35,769 bases of DNA from Pseudomonas botevensis (GTDB taxonomy: Bacteria > Pseudomonadota > Gammaproteobacteria > Pseudomonadales > Pseudomonadaceae). Positions within the stretch are counted from its first letter, which is position 1, and every line of letters begins with the position of its first letter. The notes below the pieces were generated by a model. The model was not told where the DNA came from and made no database searches. It saw only the letters and a program-made list of their open reading frames with translations. The position numbers and the translations under genes were made by a program. The DNA is taken from contig NZ_JAHTKI010000035.1 of the NCBI RefSeq assembly GCF_019145475.1, positions 1 through 35,769 on the forward strand. Reading direction: 5' to 3'. Shown piece by piece: positions 15,948-23,911 of the stretch.

Positions 15948-16124
15948 TTATTCGTTGAGTTTGGCGAGGATCTTGTAAACCACGGTGGCCAGGATCAACA
16001 GCATGCCGATCCACATGGCGAACACTCCGGCGTTCTTGTCCCGGAAGTTGAAGCCGATCGCCAGCAGGATCATCCCGCAGAGAATGGGGATGAGCATGGA
16101 GTGGAACGCGGACATCGAGATCAT
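15948..16124 (-). CDS. Small two-helix inner-membrane protein (58 residues)
   Basis: The frame begins MISMSAFHSMLIPILCGMIL and ends KILAKLNE. It has two hydrophobic helices (about 10-24 and 35-52) separated by a short charged turn, NFRDKNAG. A weak AAGG lies 12 bases before the ATG at 16124, and the next Met (16115) is an alternative. It falls on the same strand as and 76 bases upstream of the MscS gene, so the two may be cotranscribed and the small protein could modulate the channel (inference). The short length means it is easily missed. I do not recognise a named family. The coding call rests on clean frame, Pseudomonas-like third-position GC, and membrane-helix pattern. Confidence 0.65.
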   Translation of the reverse strand: MISMSAFHSMLIPILCGMILLAIGFNFRDKNAGVFAMWIGMLLILATVVYKILAKLNE

Positions 16125-16243
16125 GGCGACAGCCTTGTCGAAGGGGATGATTCAAGTCTAGGTGGGTTTTTGACGAGCGGTGGTGATGTGTATCAGAACT
16201 GAGTCAGTACAAGGGTGAAATGTGTCGTGACTGAGCCGGCGCG

Positions 16244-16299
16244 TTCGCGAGCAAGTCCGCTCCCACGGGATCCTGTGTGGGAGCGGGCTCGCCCTCGAA
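16244..16299. repeat. REPIN between apeB and the small membrane gene
   Basis: Inverted REP pair: TTCGCGAGCAAGTCCGCTCC followed by CAC, and GTGGGAGCGGGCTCGCCCTC followed by GAA, around a short spacer. It lies just downstream of the apeB stop and may act as its terminator or mRNA stabiliser. Confidence 0.85.
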
Positions 16300-16309
16300 G
16301 CTTTTCAGG

Positions 16310-17599
16310 TTACGGCAATTCGCGACTGGCGTAGAACGCGCTCAGCACTTTGACCAGGTGCTTGAGGTCATGGCTGCCGCACAGTTCGCGGATCGAGTGC
16401 ATGGCGAAGGTCGGCAGGCCGATGTCCACCGTGCGCACGCCCAGGTGGCTGGCGGTGATCGGGCCGATGGTCGAGCCGCAGCCCATGTCGCTGCGCACCA
16501 CGAAACTTTGCACCGGCACTTCTTCGGCCATGCACAGGTGGCGGAAGAATCCGGCGGTTTCGCTGTTGGTGGCGTAGCGCTGGTTGCTGTTGACCTTGAT
16601 CACCGGGCCGGCGTTGAGTTTCGGGCCGTGGTTGCCGTCGTGTTTCTCCGCGTAGTTCGGGTGTACGCCGTGGGCGTTGTCGGCCGAGACCAGCAGGGAT
16701 TTCTGGATGGTGCGCACGAACTCGTCGCCTTCTGGCAGCACGCGGCGCAGGGTCTGTTCGAGCATCGGGCCGTCGGCGCCACAGGCCGAGCAGGAGCCGA
16801 CCTCTTCGTGGTCGTTGCACACCAGCACGCAGGTTTCTTCGGTGTCGGCGGTCAGCAGGGCTTGCAGGCCGGCGTAGCACGACAGCAGGTTGTCGAGGCG
16901 CGCCCCGGCGATGAAATCACCGTTCAGGCCCACGACTGCCGCGCTCTGGGTGTCGTAGAAGCTCAGCTCGTAATCGAGTACCACATCGGCGTTGAGGCCG
17001 TGTTCGCGGGCCAGTTGATCGGTCAGGACCGCGCGGAAGTCGACACGCTCGTCACCGGCGAACTGCGCGAGAATCGGCGGCAGTTCGGTCTGGGCGTTGA
17101 TCGCCCAGCCCATGTTGGCTTCGCGGTTGAGGTGGATCGCCAGGTTCGGAATGATCGCGATGGGGGCCTTGAAATCGATCAACTGACTCTCGACCTTGCC
17201 GTCGCGGCGGAACGTGACGCGGCCGGCCAGCGACAGGTCGCGGTCGAACCACGGGGCCAGCAGTGCGCCGCCGTAGACTTCGACGCCGAGCTGCCAGAAG
17301 CCCTGGCGTTGCAGTTCCGGCTGCGGCTTGACCCGCAGGCACGGGCTGTCGGTGTGGGCACCGACCAGACGGATGCCATCGTGCAATGGCGAGCTGCGGC
17401 CCATTTTGATCGCGACAATCGAGGAATCGTTGCGGGTGACGTAGTAACGGCCGTTGGCTTCGATGTTCCACGGCTCGCGCTCGTCGAGGCGCACGAAACC
17501 GGCGGCCTCCAGACGTTGAACAAGGCTGGCGGTGGCGTGGAACGGGGTAGGGGAGGCCTTGAGGAAGTCGATCAGGCCTTGGTTCAACTCTTCGCGCAT
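16310..17599 (-). CDS. apeB: M18-family aspartyl aminopeptidase
   Basis: A 429-residue cytosolic zinc aminopeptidase that removes N-terminal Asp/Glu from peptides. The two-metal site is visible in VGAHTDSPCLRVKP (His and its Asp), the bridging and catalytic pair in CNDHEEVGS, SADNAHGVHPNY, and the C-terminal metal ligand in LPTFAMHSIRELCGSHD. VRSDMGCGSTIGPI is the family's characteristic loop. Length is typical (about 430). The ATG at 17599 has GAGCTTCTT just upstream. It is flanked by a REPIN downstream and a hairpin upstream, so probably monocistronic. Matches PA3247 in my memory of the syntenic order. Confidence 0.95.
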   Translation of the reverse strand: MREELNQGLIDFLKASPTPFHATASLVQRLEAAGFVRLDEREPWNIEANGRYYVTRNDSSIVAIKMGRSSPLHDGIRLVGAHTDSPCLRVKPQPELQRQGFWQLGVEVYGGALLAPWFDRDLSLAGRVTFRRDGKVESQLIDFKAPIAIIPNLAIHLNREANMGWAINAQTELPPILAQFAGDERVDFRAVLTDQLAREHGLNADVVLDYELSFYDTQSAAVVGLNGDFIAGARLDNLLSCYAGLQALLTADTEETCVLVCNDHEEVGSCSACGADGPMLEQTLRRVLPEGDEFVRTIQKSLLVSADNAHGVHPNYAEKHDGNHGPKLNAGPVIKVNSNQRYATNSETAGFFRHLCMAEEVPVQSFVVRSDMGCGSTIGPITASHLGVRTVDIGLPTFAMHSIRELCGSHDLKHLVKVLSAFYASRELP

Positions 17600-17671
17600 A
17601 AGAAGCTCCAGACAGCGATGGGCGGGAGTTTAACGCATCGGCCAGGGAATTGAATCTGAACCCCGAACCTT

Positions 17672-17693
17672 GTGGGAGCACGCTCGCTCCCAC
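17672..17693. terminator. REP-like hairpin between rluA and apeB
   Basis: GTGGGAGC and GCTCCCAC form an 8-bp stem around a 6-base loop between the rluA stop and the apeB start. There is no T run, so it may be a solitary REP-derived palindrome rather than a strict terminator. Confidence 0.5.
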
Positions 17694-17714
17694 CTGTTTA
17701 ATCCGGATTGAATG

Positions 17715-18350
17715 TCAGAACGGCGCCGGGCACTCGAAACGCAGGCGTTCGCCCGTTTGCGGATGGGTGAAGCTGAGCATGCTGGCGTGCAGGCACAGAC
17801 GCGGCCACGCCGCCAGGGCCTGTTCGTGGGCATAGAGCCCGTCGCCGAGCAGCGGATGCCCGATGGACAGCATGTGTACGCGCAACTGGTGCGAGCGGCC
17901 GGTGATCGGCGTCAGCTCGACGCGACACCAGTCGCCACAGCGCTCCAGCACGCGCCAGAAAGTCAGGGCGTGTTTGCCGAATTCGTGGTCAACCACATGC
18001 CGGGGTTTGGTCGGCGGGTCGTAGCGCAGGGGCAGGTCGATGCTGCCGCTGTCCAGTTCCGGCTGGCCCCAGCACAGGGCGGTGTAGGCCTTTTCGGTTT
18101 CGCGGTCGTGAAACTGCCGCGACAGTTCGCGGTGTGTGTCGGCGTCGCGCGCCAGGAGGATGATGCCGGAGGTTTCCCAGTCCAGGCGATGGACGATTCG
18201 CGCTTCCGGGTAGCCGTTTTCCTGCAAACGGGTGATCAGGCAGTCCTTGTTGTCATCAGCCCGGCCGGGCACCGAGAGCAGCAGGGTCGGTTTGTCCACC
18301 ACCAGTACGGCGGCGTCCTGATGGATGATGCGGATGTTGGACAACGGCAT
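17715..18350 (-). CDS. rluA: Pseudouridine synthase RluA (23S rRNA/tRNA)
   Basis: A 211-residue enzyme that isomerises uridine to pseudouridine at a 23S rRNA site and in several tRNA anticodon loops, as known for RluA. The catalytic motif is RIVHRLDWETSG with the nucleophile D57. HQLRVHMLSIGHPLLGDGLY is the second family signature. Length is close to E. coli RluA (219) with no S4 domain, which separates it from RluB/C/D. GAGG lies about 9 bases before the ATG. It follows the minCDE genes on the same strand but behind a large hairpin. Confidence 0.93.
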   Translation of the reverse strand: MPLSNIRIIHQDAAVLVVDKPTLLLSVPGRADDNKDCLITRLQENGYPEARIVHRLDWETSGIILLARDADTHRELSRQFHDRETEKAYTALCWGQPELDSGSIDLPLRYDPPTKPRHVVDHEFGKHALTFWRVLERCGDWCRVELTPITGRSHQLRVHMLSIGHPLLGDGLYAHEQALAAWPRLCLHASMLSFTHPQTGERLRFECPAPF

Positions 18351-18375
18351 TAAAACAGCCTCGTAACAAATGCCA

Positions 18376-18422
18376 ACGGCGGCTCAGGGCACTTCCGGTA
18401 TCGGAAGGCCCTGAGCCGCCGT
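18376..18422 (-). terminator. Large hairpin after minE
   Basis: A perfect 15-bp stem (ACGGCGGCTCAGGGC with GCCCTGAGCCGCCGT) extended by an inner CTTCC/GGAAG pair around a GGTATC loop. It separates minE from rluA. No clear T run follows on either strand, so it is either a terminator of unusual form or an mRNA-stabilising hairpin. Confidence 0.6.
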
Positions 18423-18440
18423 CGTTCCTGCCGGATCGAC

Positions 18441-18695
18441 TCAGCGATCAGGCAGGGTGATGTTGAGTTCCAGAATCGAGCAGCTGCCCTGGCTTTCCAG
18501 CGCCACATGCACGTCGTCGTTGCCGATGTTGACGTACTTGCGGATCACTTCCACCAGTTCCTTTTGCAGGGACGGCAGGTAGTCAGGGGTGCTGCGTTGG
18601 CCGCGTTCGTGCGCCACGATGATCTGTAGACGCTCTTTCGCTACCGAGGCGGTACTTGGCTTTTTGTTGGCACGAAAGAAGTCAAAAAGGTTCAT
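18441..18695 (-). CDS. minE: Cell division topological specificity factor MinE
   Basis: An 84-residue protein beginning MNLFDFFRANKKPSTASVAK, the membrane-targeting and MinD-contact segment, followed by ERLQIIVAHERGQRSTPDYL (anti-MinCD region) and the dimerisation domain ending LELNITLPDR. MinE stimulates MinD ATPase and drives pole-to-pole oscillation so that the FtsZ ring forms at mid-cell. The ATG overlaps the minD stop by one base (TAATG), giving tight coupling. Confidence 0.97.
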   Translation of the reverse strand: MNLFDFFRANKKPSTASVAKERLQIIVAHERGQRSTPDYLPSLQKELVEVIRKYVNIGNDDVHVALESQGSCSILELNITLPDR

Positions 18696-19507
18696 TACCT
18701 ACCTCCAAACAGACGCTCGAAGAATCCCTTCTTCTCGACGCTCAGGAACCGGTGTTCTTTTTCCTTGCCCAGCAGGCGATCAACGGTATCGCTGTAGGCC
18801 TGGCCGGCGTCGCTCTGGTCATCGAGGATGACCGGTACGCCCTGGTTGGAGGCCTTGAGGACGGCCTGGGATTCCGGGATGACGCCCAGCAGTCGAACGG
18901 CGAGGATTTCCTTGACGTCTTCGACGCCGAGCATTTCGCCTTTCTCGACACGCTCCGGGTGGTAGCGGGTGATCAGCAGGTGTTCCTGGATCGGCTCTTC
19001 GCCTTTTTCGGCGCGGCGGGACTTGCTCGCCAGCAGACCGAGCATACGGTCGGAGTCACGTACCGAGGACACTTCCGGGTTGGTCACGACGATCGCTTCG
19101 TCAGCGAAGTACATCGCCAGGTGGGCGCCTTTCTCGATACCCGCCGGGGAGTCGCAAACCACGAATTCGAATTGGTCCTTGAGTTCCATCAGGACTTTTT
19201 CCACGCCTTCCTGGGTCAGCGCGTCTTTGTCGCGGGTCTGGCTTGCGGCCAGCACGTAGAGGTTTTCCAGGCGCTTGTCTTTGATCAGGGCCTGTTGCAG
19301 GTTGGCTTCGCCGTTGACCACGTTGACGAAGTCATACACCACGCGGCGCTCGCAACCCATGATCAGGTCGAGGTTACGCAAGCCCACGTCGAAGTCGACA
19401 ATGACAGTTTTGTGGCCGCGCAGCGCGAGACCTGTACCGATAGCGGCGCTGGTGGTGGTCTTACCCACACCACCCTTGCCGGATGTAACCACGAGAATCT
19501 TGGCCAA
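18695..19507 (-). CDS. minD: Septum site-determining ATPase MinD
   Basis: A 270-residue ParA/MinD ATPase. The deviant Walker A motif is GKGGVGKTTT (10-19, with the signature K11 and K16), the switch region FDVGLRNLDL follows, and CDSPAGIEKG and VVTNPEVSSVRDSDR are visible. The C-terminal amphipathic membrane helix is KGFFERLFGG. The start is TTG at 19507, preceded by AGGGGTG, since no ATG fits the conserved MAKILVVTSG start. MinD carries MinC to the membrane and is released by MinE. The 169 bases between minC and minD hold no gene. Confidence 0.97.
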   Translation of the reverse strand: MAKILVVTSGKGGVGKTTTSAAIGTGLALRGHKTVIVDFDVGLRNLDLIMGCERRVVYDFVNVVNGEANLQQALIKDKRLENLYVLAASQTRDKDALTQEGVEKVLMELKDQFEFVVCDSPAGIEKGAHLAMYFADEAIVVTNPEVSSVRDSDRMLGLLASKSRRAEKGEEPIQEHLLITRYHPERVEKGEMLGVEDVKEILAVRLLGVIPESQAVLKASNQGVPVILDDQSDAGQAYSDTVDRLLGKEKEHRFLSVEKKGFFERLFGGR

Positions 19508-19676
19508 GGTGTTTCACCCCTAAGGAAAAAGGACCGTTGAGTCCCTGAAAAACATCTCTTGAAAACTACTGCAGTCGGACAGCCTTGGCTGGAATCTGGC
19601 TTTTGGCCTTTTTCCTACGTCGTTTGAGCCGTTTTCGCTACGTTTTAGAGATGCTTGGAAAATGCGGCAGTATCCG

Positions 19677-20414
19677 TTAAAGCCGAATGATGTTCAACAC
19701 GTCGCCCGACAGGCTGACTTGTACGCCCGAGCCCCACATCGGATCACGACGCAAGTCCTCGGAAACCTTGTAGTGGCCTGCGATGGAGATCAGTTCAGCG
19801 CTCAATTGCTGACAGAAAATCCGTGCCTTGGTGTCGCCCTTGACGCCCGCCAGGGCGCGACCGCGCATCGGGCCGTATACATGGATGTTGCCATCGGCGA
19901 GAAGTTCCGCCCCCGGGCTGACCGAGGAAACCACCACCAGATCGCCACCCTGGGCATATATCTGTTGGCCACCACGTACTGGCGTGGTGATGACGCGGGT
20001 CGGTTTGACGGTCGGCTCGGGCGGCTTTTCCGGCTTCTTCACCGGCGCCGGTTCCGGGGCTTCCAGCGGCCGCTCACGGGCGCCGGAGGGCGGCAGCACC
20101 GGGATGTCGATGGCGATGGCGGCGGCGATGTCTTCGATGCGGCTGGCGCGGATCGCCAGGGTGCGCAGGCCGTGCTGGCGGCAGACACGCATCAGCCCCG
20201 GCAGATCGACGGCGCCTTCGCTCGGCGGCAGTTTGTCCAGAGCCAGGACCAACGGCGCATTGCTGAAGAAGTTCGGTGCCTGGGCGACTTTGGCGGCCAG
20301 TTGCCGATCGAGGCTGTCGAGGTCGTTGCGCGACAGCTCCAGCACCGTAATGGCAAGCATGCTGCCCTTCAGCTGGAACACGGGATCTTGGTCTAGCGGT
20401 TCGGTTTGGCTCAT
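19677..20414 (-). CDS. minC: Septum site-determining inhibitor MinC
   Basis: A 245-residue FtsZ antagonist. The N-terminal FtsZ-binding domain runs to about residue 110 (FQLKGSMLAITVLELSRNDL). A Pro/Glu/Lys linker (about 112-143) joins it to the C-terminal beta-helix that dimerises and binds MinD (PVRGGQQIYAQGGDLVVVSS, SPGAELLADGNIHVYGPMRG, RALAGVKGD). It is first in the minCDE operon and divergent from the lipid A acyltransferase gene. Confidence 0.96.
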   Translation of the reverse strand: MSQTEPLDQDPVFQLKGSMLAITVLELSRNDLDSLDRQLAAKVAQAPNFFSNAPLVLALDKLPPSEGAVDLPGLMRVCRQHGLRTLAIRASRIEDIAAAIAIDIPVLPPSGARERPLEAPEPAPVKKPEKPPEPTVKPTRVITTPVRGGQQIYAQGGDLVVVSSVSPGAELLADGNIHVYGPMRGRALAGVKGDTKARIFCQQLSAELISIAGHYKVSEDLRRDPMWGSGVQVSLSGDVLNIIRL

Positions 20415-20451
20415 GTCTGGCTACAACGGCTTGTCACTAAAAGTGCCGAGA

Positions 20452-20480
20452 CTTATAACGAGAACGCCCGCCAGCCGCAA
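20452..20480 (-). promoter_or_regulatory. Candidate sigma-70 promoter of minCDE
   Basis: On the minus strand TTGCGG (20480-20475) and TATAAG (20457-20452) are separated by 17 bases, about 40 bases before the minC ATG. The -10 matches the consensus in 5 of 6 positions; the -35 only in its TTG. Confidence 0.5.
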
Positions 20481-20496
20481 GCCGGGTCGAACGATG

Positions 20497-20502
20497 TAGA
20501 AT
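20497..20502 (+). promoter_or_regulatory. Candidate -10 of the lipid A acyltransferase gene
   Basis: TAGAAT lies 29 bases before the acyltransferase ATG. No convincing -35 was seen 16-18 bases upstream, so the call is weak. Confidence 0.3.
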
Positions 20503-20531
20503 GCGCGGCCACTGTATTTACGGAAGCTTTA

Positions 20532-21464
20532 ATGGATCGCCCGCGTTTTCGAAGAGCATTTCTTTCTCCACGCTTCTGGCCGCTCTGGTGCGGCCTGGGG
20601 CTGTTGTGGCTGATCGTGCAGCTGCCGTATCCGGCATTGCTGGCCATCGGTCGTTTTCTCGGTGCCTTGATGTATCGCCTGGCCGGCGATCGGCGGCGCA
20701 TCGCCAAGCGCAATCTGGAGCTGTGTTTCCCGGAGAAATCCGCCGCCGAGCGCAAGCGCCTGCTCAAGGAAAACTTCGCGTCCACCGGCATCGCCTTCTT
20801 TGAAATGGCGATGAGCTGGTGGTGGTCACGCCAGCGCCTGGCGAAACTCGCCCACGTCGAAGGGCTGGAGCATCTGCAAAAAGCCCAGCGCGAAGGCAAG
20901 GGCGTGATTCTGATGGCGGTGCATTTCACCACTTTGGAAGTCGGTGCGGCGCTGCTCGGTCAGCAACACACCATCGACGGCATGTACCGCGAGCACAAGA
21001 ATCCGTTGTTCGATTTCGTCCAGCGTCAGGGGCGCGAGCGGCATAACCTCGATTCGCTGGCGGTGGAGCGTGACGACGTGCGCGGCATGCTCAAACTGCT
21101 GCGCAACGGCCGGGCGATCTGGTACGCGCCGGATCAGGACTACGGCGCCAAGCAGAGTATTTTCGTGCCGCTGTTCGGCATTCAGGCGGCGACCGTCACG
21201 GCCACCACCAAGTTTGCGCGGCTGGGCAAGGCGCTGGTGGTGCCGTTTACCCAGGAACGCCTGGCCGACGGCAGCGGTTACCGTTTGGTGATCCATCCGC
21301 CGCTGGAGGATTTCCCCGGCGAAACCGAAGAGGCCGATTGCATCCGCATCAACCAGTGGGTCGAAAGCGTGTTGCGCGAATGCCCCGAGCAATACCTGTG
21401 GGCGCACCGGCGCTTCAAGAGCCGTCCGCCCGGCGAGCCGAAGCTGTACGCCAAACGCGGTTGA
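20532..21464 (+). CDS. lpxL: Lipid A biosynthesis lauroyl acyltransferase (HtrB/LpxL family)
   Basis: A 310-residue inner-membrane enzyme that transfers a secondary acyl chain from acyl-ACP to the lipid A precursor. An N-terminal membrane anchor (about 17-45, WPLWCGLGLLWLIVQLPYP) is followed by the catalytic HX4E motif, H131 and E136 in HFTTLEVG. The later conserved blocks GMYREHKNPLFD, WYAPDQDYG and SIFVPLFGI are present. I chose the ATG at 20532 (GGAAG at 20522-20526) rather than an upstream frame opening, because the anchor then starts normally. It is divergent from minC, as I recall for PA3242/PA3243. Which acyl position is modified cannot be told from sequence. Confidence 0.92.
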   Translation: MDRPRFRRAFLSPRFWPLWCGLGLLWLIVQLPYPALLAIGRFLGALMYRLAGDRRRIAKRNLELCFPEKSAAERKRLLKENFASTGIAFFEMAMSWWWSRQRLAKLAHVEGLEHLQKAQREGKGVILMAVHFTTLEVGAALLGQQHTIDGMYREHKNPLFDFVQRQGRERHNLDSLAVERDDVRGMLKLLRNGRAIWYAPDQDYGAKQSIFVPLFGIQAATVTATTKFARLGKALVVPFTQERLADGSGYRLVIHPPLEDFPGETEEADCIRINQWVESVLRECPEQYLWAHRRFKSRPPGEPKLYAKRG

Positions 21465-21499
21465 CTGACCCTTTCCCATAAGCACCACGGAGCGTTGCG

Positions 21500-22672
21500 A
21501 TGAGCCCAGCTGAACCGGTTACAGGTTTGATTCTTTCCGGCGGCGGGGCTCGGGCGGCGTATCAGGTGGGGGTGCTGGCGGCGATTGCCGAATTGCTGCC
21601 ATTGGGCGCGGACAATCCGTTTCCGGTGATCGTCGGCACCTCGGCCGGGGCGATCAACGCGGTCAGCCTGGCCAGCGGCGCCACCGACTTTCGTGCCGCC
21701 ATCGAACGCCTGACGCACTTCTGGCAGGGCTTTCGCAGCCATCGCGTGCTGCGCAGTGACTGGCCGGGGGTGATCCGTCAGGCCAGCCGCTTTGTCAGCC
21801 ACAGCCTGCTCGGTCTGGGCCGGCACATGCCGGTGGCGCTGCTCAACAGCTCGCCATTGCGTGAGTTGCTCAATGAAAAGCTGCACATGCCGGGGATTGC
21901 CGAATCCATCGCGCGCAAGCAATTGCATGCGGTGGCGGTGACCGCGTTCGGCTACGAGTCCGGTCAGGCCGTGACGTTCTATCAGGGCGGCGGCAGCATC
22001 GATGCCTGGCTGCGTCATCGGCGCATCGGCGTGCCGACGGATCTGTCGGTGGAGCATCTGCTCGCCAGTTCGGCGATCCCGTTGCTGTTCGCGCCGGTGA
22101 AGATCGGTGAGGAGTACTTTGGCGATGGCGCGGTGCGGCAGTCGGCGCCGATCAGTCCGGCGCTGCACCTGGGCGCCAGTCGGGTGCTGGTGGTGGGTGT
22201 CAGCGGCAACCCGCGCGGGGTCGATCCGCAGCAGCCGCTGGAGCGCGCCTACACCGGGCAGCAGCCGACCCTGGCGCAGATCGGCGGGCACATGCTCAAC
22301 AGCACCTTCATTGACAGCCTGGAAAGCGACATCGAACTGCTTCAGCGTTTGAACCAGTTCAGCCGCCTGATGCCCGATGGGACGCCGGTACGCGCCATGG
22401 GCGTGGCACCGGTGGACGTGCTGGTGATTTCTCCGAGTCAGCCGATCGACGAGATCGCGGCGCGTCATCGTCAGGAACTGCCGGCGGCGTTGCGCCTGTT
22501 CTTGCGCGGGCCGGGGGCGACCAAGACCAGCGGGGCAGGGGTGTTGAGCTATCTGCTGTTCGAGGCGGGGTATTGCAGCGAACTGATCGACCTGGGACGG
22601 CGCGATGCATTGGCCAAGCGCGAGGAGCTGCGCCGGTTTCTCGGGTTGCCCGAGCCTTTGGATGCCGTCTGA
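21500..22672 (+). CDS. Patatin-like phospholipase
   Basis: A 390-residue acyl hydrolase with the Ser-Asp dyad of patatins. The oxyanion loop is LSGGGARAAYQVGVL (12-26), the nucleophile elbow is GTSAGAINA (S48), and the dyad aspartate is D209 in GDGAVRQ. A C-terminal DUF3336-free extension of about 130 residues carries no recognised motif. There is no signal peptide, so it is probably cytosolic or membrane-peripheral. It follows the acyltransferase by 35 bases on the same strand and is probably cotranscribed, which would pair a lipid A acyltransferase with a lipid hydrolase (context only). It is flanked downstream by a REPIN. Confidence 0.9.
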   Translation: MSPAEPVTGLILSGGGARAAYQVGVLAAIAELLPLGADNPFPVIVGTSAGAINAVSLASGATDFRAAIERLTHFWQGFRSHRVLRSDWPGVIRQASRFVSHSLLGLGRHMPVALLNSSPLRELLNEKLHMPGIAESIARKQLHAVAVTAFGYESGQAVTFYQGGGSIDAWLRHRRIGVPTDLSVEHLLASSAIPLLFAPVKIGEEYFGDGAVRQSAPISPALHLGASRVLVVGVSGNPRGVDPQQPLERAYTGQQPTLAQIGGHMLNSTFIDSLESDIELLQRLNQFSRLMPDGTPVRAMGVAPVDVLVISPSQPIDEIAARHRQELPAALRLFLRGPGATKTSGAGVLSYLLFEAGYCSELIDLGRRDALAKREELRRFLGLPEPLDAV

Positions 22673-22688
22673 GGTCGGCGGCGCGGCC

Positions 22689-22740
22689 ATTCGCGGGCAG
22701 GCCCGCTCCCACGGGCTCATGAGGGCGGGCCTGCTTGCGA
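22689..22740. repeat. REPIN between the patatin and Tsx-like genes
   Basis: Inverted REP pair: TTCGCGGGCAGGCCCGCTCC then CAC, and GGGCGGGCCTGCTTGCGA, with a 10-base spacer. It sits between two convergent genes and probably ends both transcripts. Confidence 0.82.
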
Positions 22741-22750
22741 CGCTGCTACA

Positions 22751-23536
22751 TCAGAAGTGGAACTTCACCAGGAAGCTGGTCACGTTCTGATTGGTGGTGA
22801 AGGCACGGGAGTCTTCGATCGCGTACTTGTCTTTCCAGTAGTCGTACTCGACACCGACGTACAACTGCTTCTCGCCGAAATTCAGCGCCTTGCCCAGGTC
22901 ATATTTGATCTGCGGGTTGAAGTGCAGGTTGGCGTGGTAGGTGCCTTTGTTGTTGGTGTCGTTGTCGACCACCCAGTCCATGAAGCCGTCGATCAGGATG
23001 TTCGAGTCGCCGACCGGGATGGTGTAGGACCAGACCGGGGTGATCTGCCAGACGTTGTCACCCGGGCGCGAGCCTTCGGTGTGACGCTGGTAGAAGTTCA
23101 ACTGGAAGTAGTCGAAGCCCGGGATCGCCAGGTCGAAGCCTGGACCGATCAGGTACGACTCGACGTCGCCTTCACCGAATTCGTACGTCATCGCCAGCAG
23201 CACGTCCTTGACCGGGCCGAACTCGATCTTCTGGTCGAGGATCTTGCCCAGCGACAGGCGCGGGCTGAACTCGCCGTAGTAGGTGTTGTTGCCGACACCG
23301 GCATCAGGCTTGCCGTTGTAGAAGATCTTGTCGACGAACAGGAAGTTATCCCCGTATTTCCAGGCGTCGGCGTGTTCGAAGGTCACGGTTTGCTGAATGG
23401 CCGGGTTGACCTTGAAGTCCTTGCCGTAGAGATAGGTCAGGCTGTTGTTCTGCCACTGCAGCAGGCCTTCGGCCATGGCCTGGCCGCCACCCAACAAGGA
23501 TCCGGCAAGCATCAGGCTGGTGCACATACGTTTCAT
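22751..23536 (-). CDS. Tsx/OmpK-like nucleoside-type outer-membrane channel, copy 1
   Basis: A 261-residue outer-membrane beta-barrel. It has a signal peptide MKRMCTSLMLAGSLLGGGQA ending MA-EGLL. Alternating aromatic strands fill the rest and the chain ends with the outer-membrane sorting Phe (SFLVKFHF). Family features are YLYGKDFKVNPAIQQTVTFE, WKYGDNFLFVD and GPGFDL. Tsx and OmpK channels pass nucleosides; here the gene ends a purine-degradation cluster, so purine nucleosides, urate or allantoin are plausible cargo (inference). It is closely related to the next gene upstream, with which it forms a tandem duplicate. Confidence 0.9.
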   Translation of the reverse strand: MKRMCTSLMLAGSLLGGGQAMAEGLLQWQNNSLTYLYGKDFKVNPAIQQTVTFEHADAWKYGDNFLFVDKIFYNGKPDAGVGNNTYYGEFSPRLSLGKILDQKIEFGPVKDVLLAMTYEFGEGDVESYLIGPGFDLAIPGFDYFQLNFYQRHTEGSRPGDNVWQITPVWSYTIPVGDSNILIDGFMDWVVDNDTNNKGTYHANLHFNPQIKYDLGKALNFGEKQLYVGVEYDYWKDKYAIEDSRAFTTNQNVTSFLVKFHF

Positions 23537-23911
23537 TCGGTTGCTCCCAAAGTAGGTTCCACGTTTATTTTTTTAAGGTCGGCGCTCTGGTGTGGCGCCT
23601 TTTTTCGTAACTGCAAAAAGTCATCCGATCGGTCAGCTCTCGTGCGTTGTCTGCAAGCGCTGAGCCAAGGCTTTCGAAAAGCAAAAAAACGCCCGTCCGG
23701 CTGCTGAAAAAACAGTCGAATGAGCGTGTTTTCGGGATGCCTCGGTACTGACCGTGGCCGGGATAAGTTGGCCCGACGGTCAGGAATTAAATCCGGGCTT
23801 TTTTTTAGACCGAATTCAGAAGGCCGCGGAGAATACTGACTCAACGGCCAGGCCTCAAGTGCCCCGCAACAGAGCACCGACGACAGGTAAGGGGCGCGGT
23901 TGCGGGCCATC
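23537..23911. other. 375-bp spacer between tandem Tsx-like genes
   Basis: No gene seen. On the plus strand, GGCGC..GCGCC then six T (23580-23606) and GCCCG..CGGGC then about eight T (23771-23806) look like intrinsic terminators although no plus-strand gene is annotated. CTGACCGT and ACGGTCAG (23748-23783) form another hairpin. The downstream Tsx gene therefore probably has its own promoter, and a small plus-strand RNA is possible. Confidence 0.5.
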
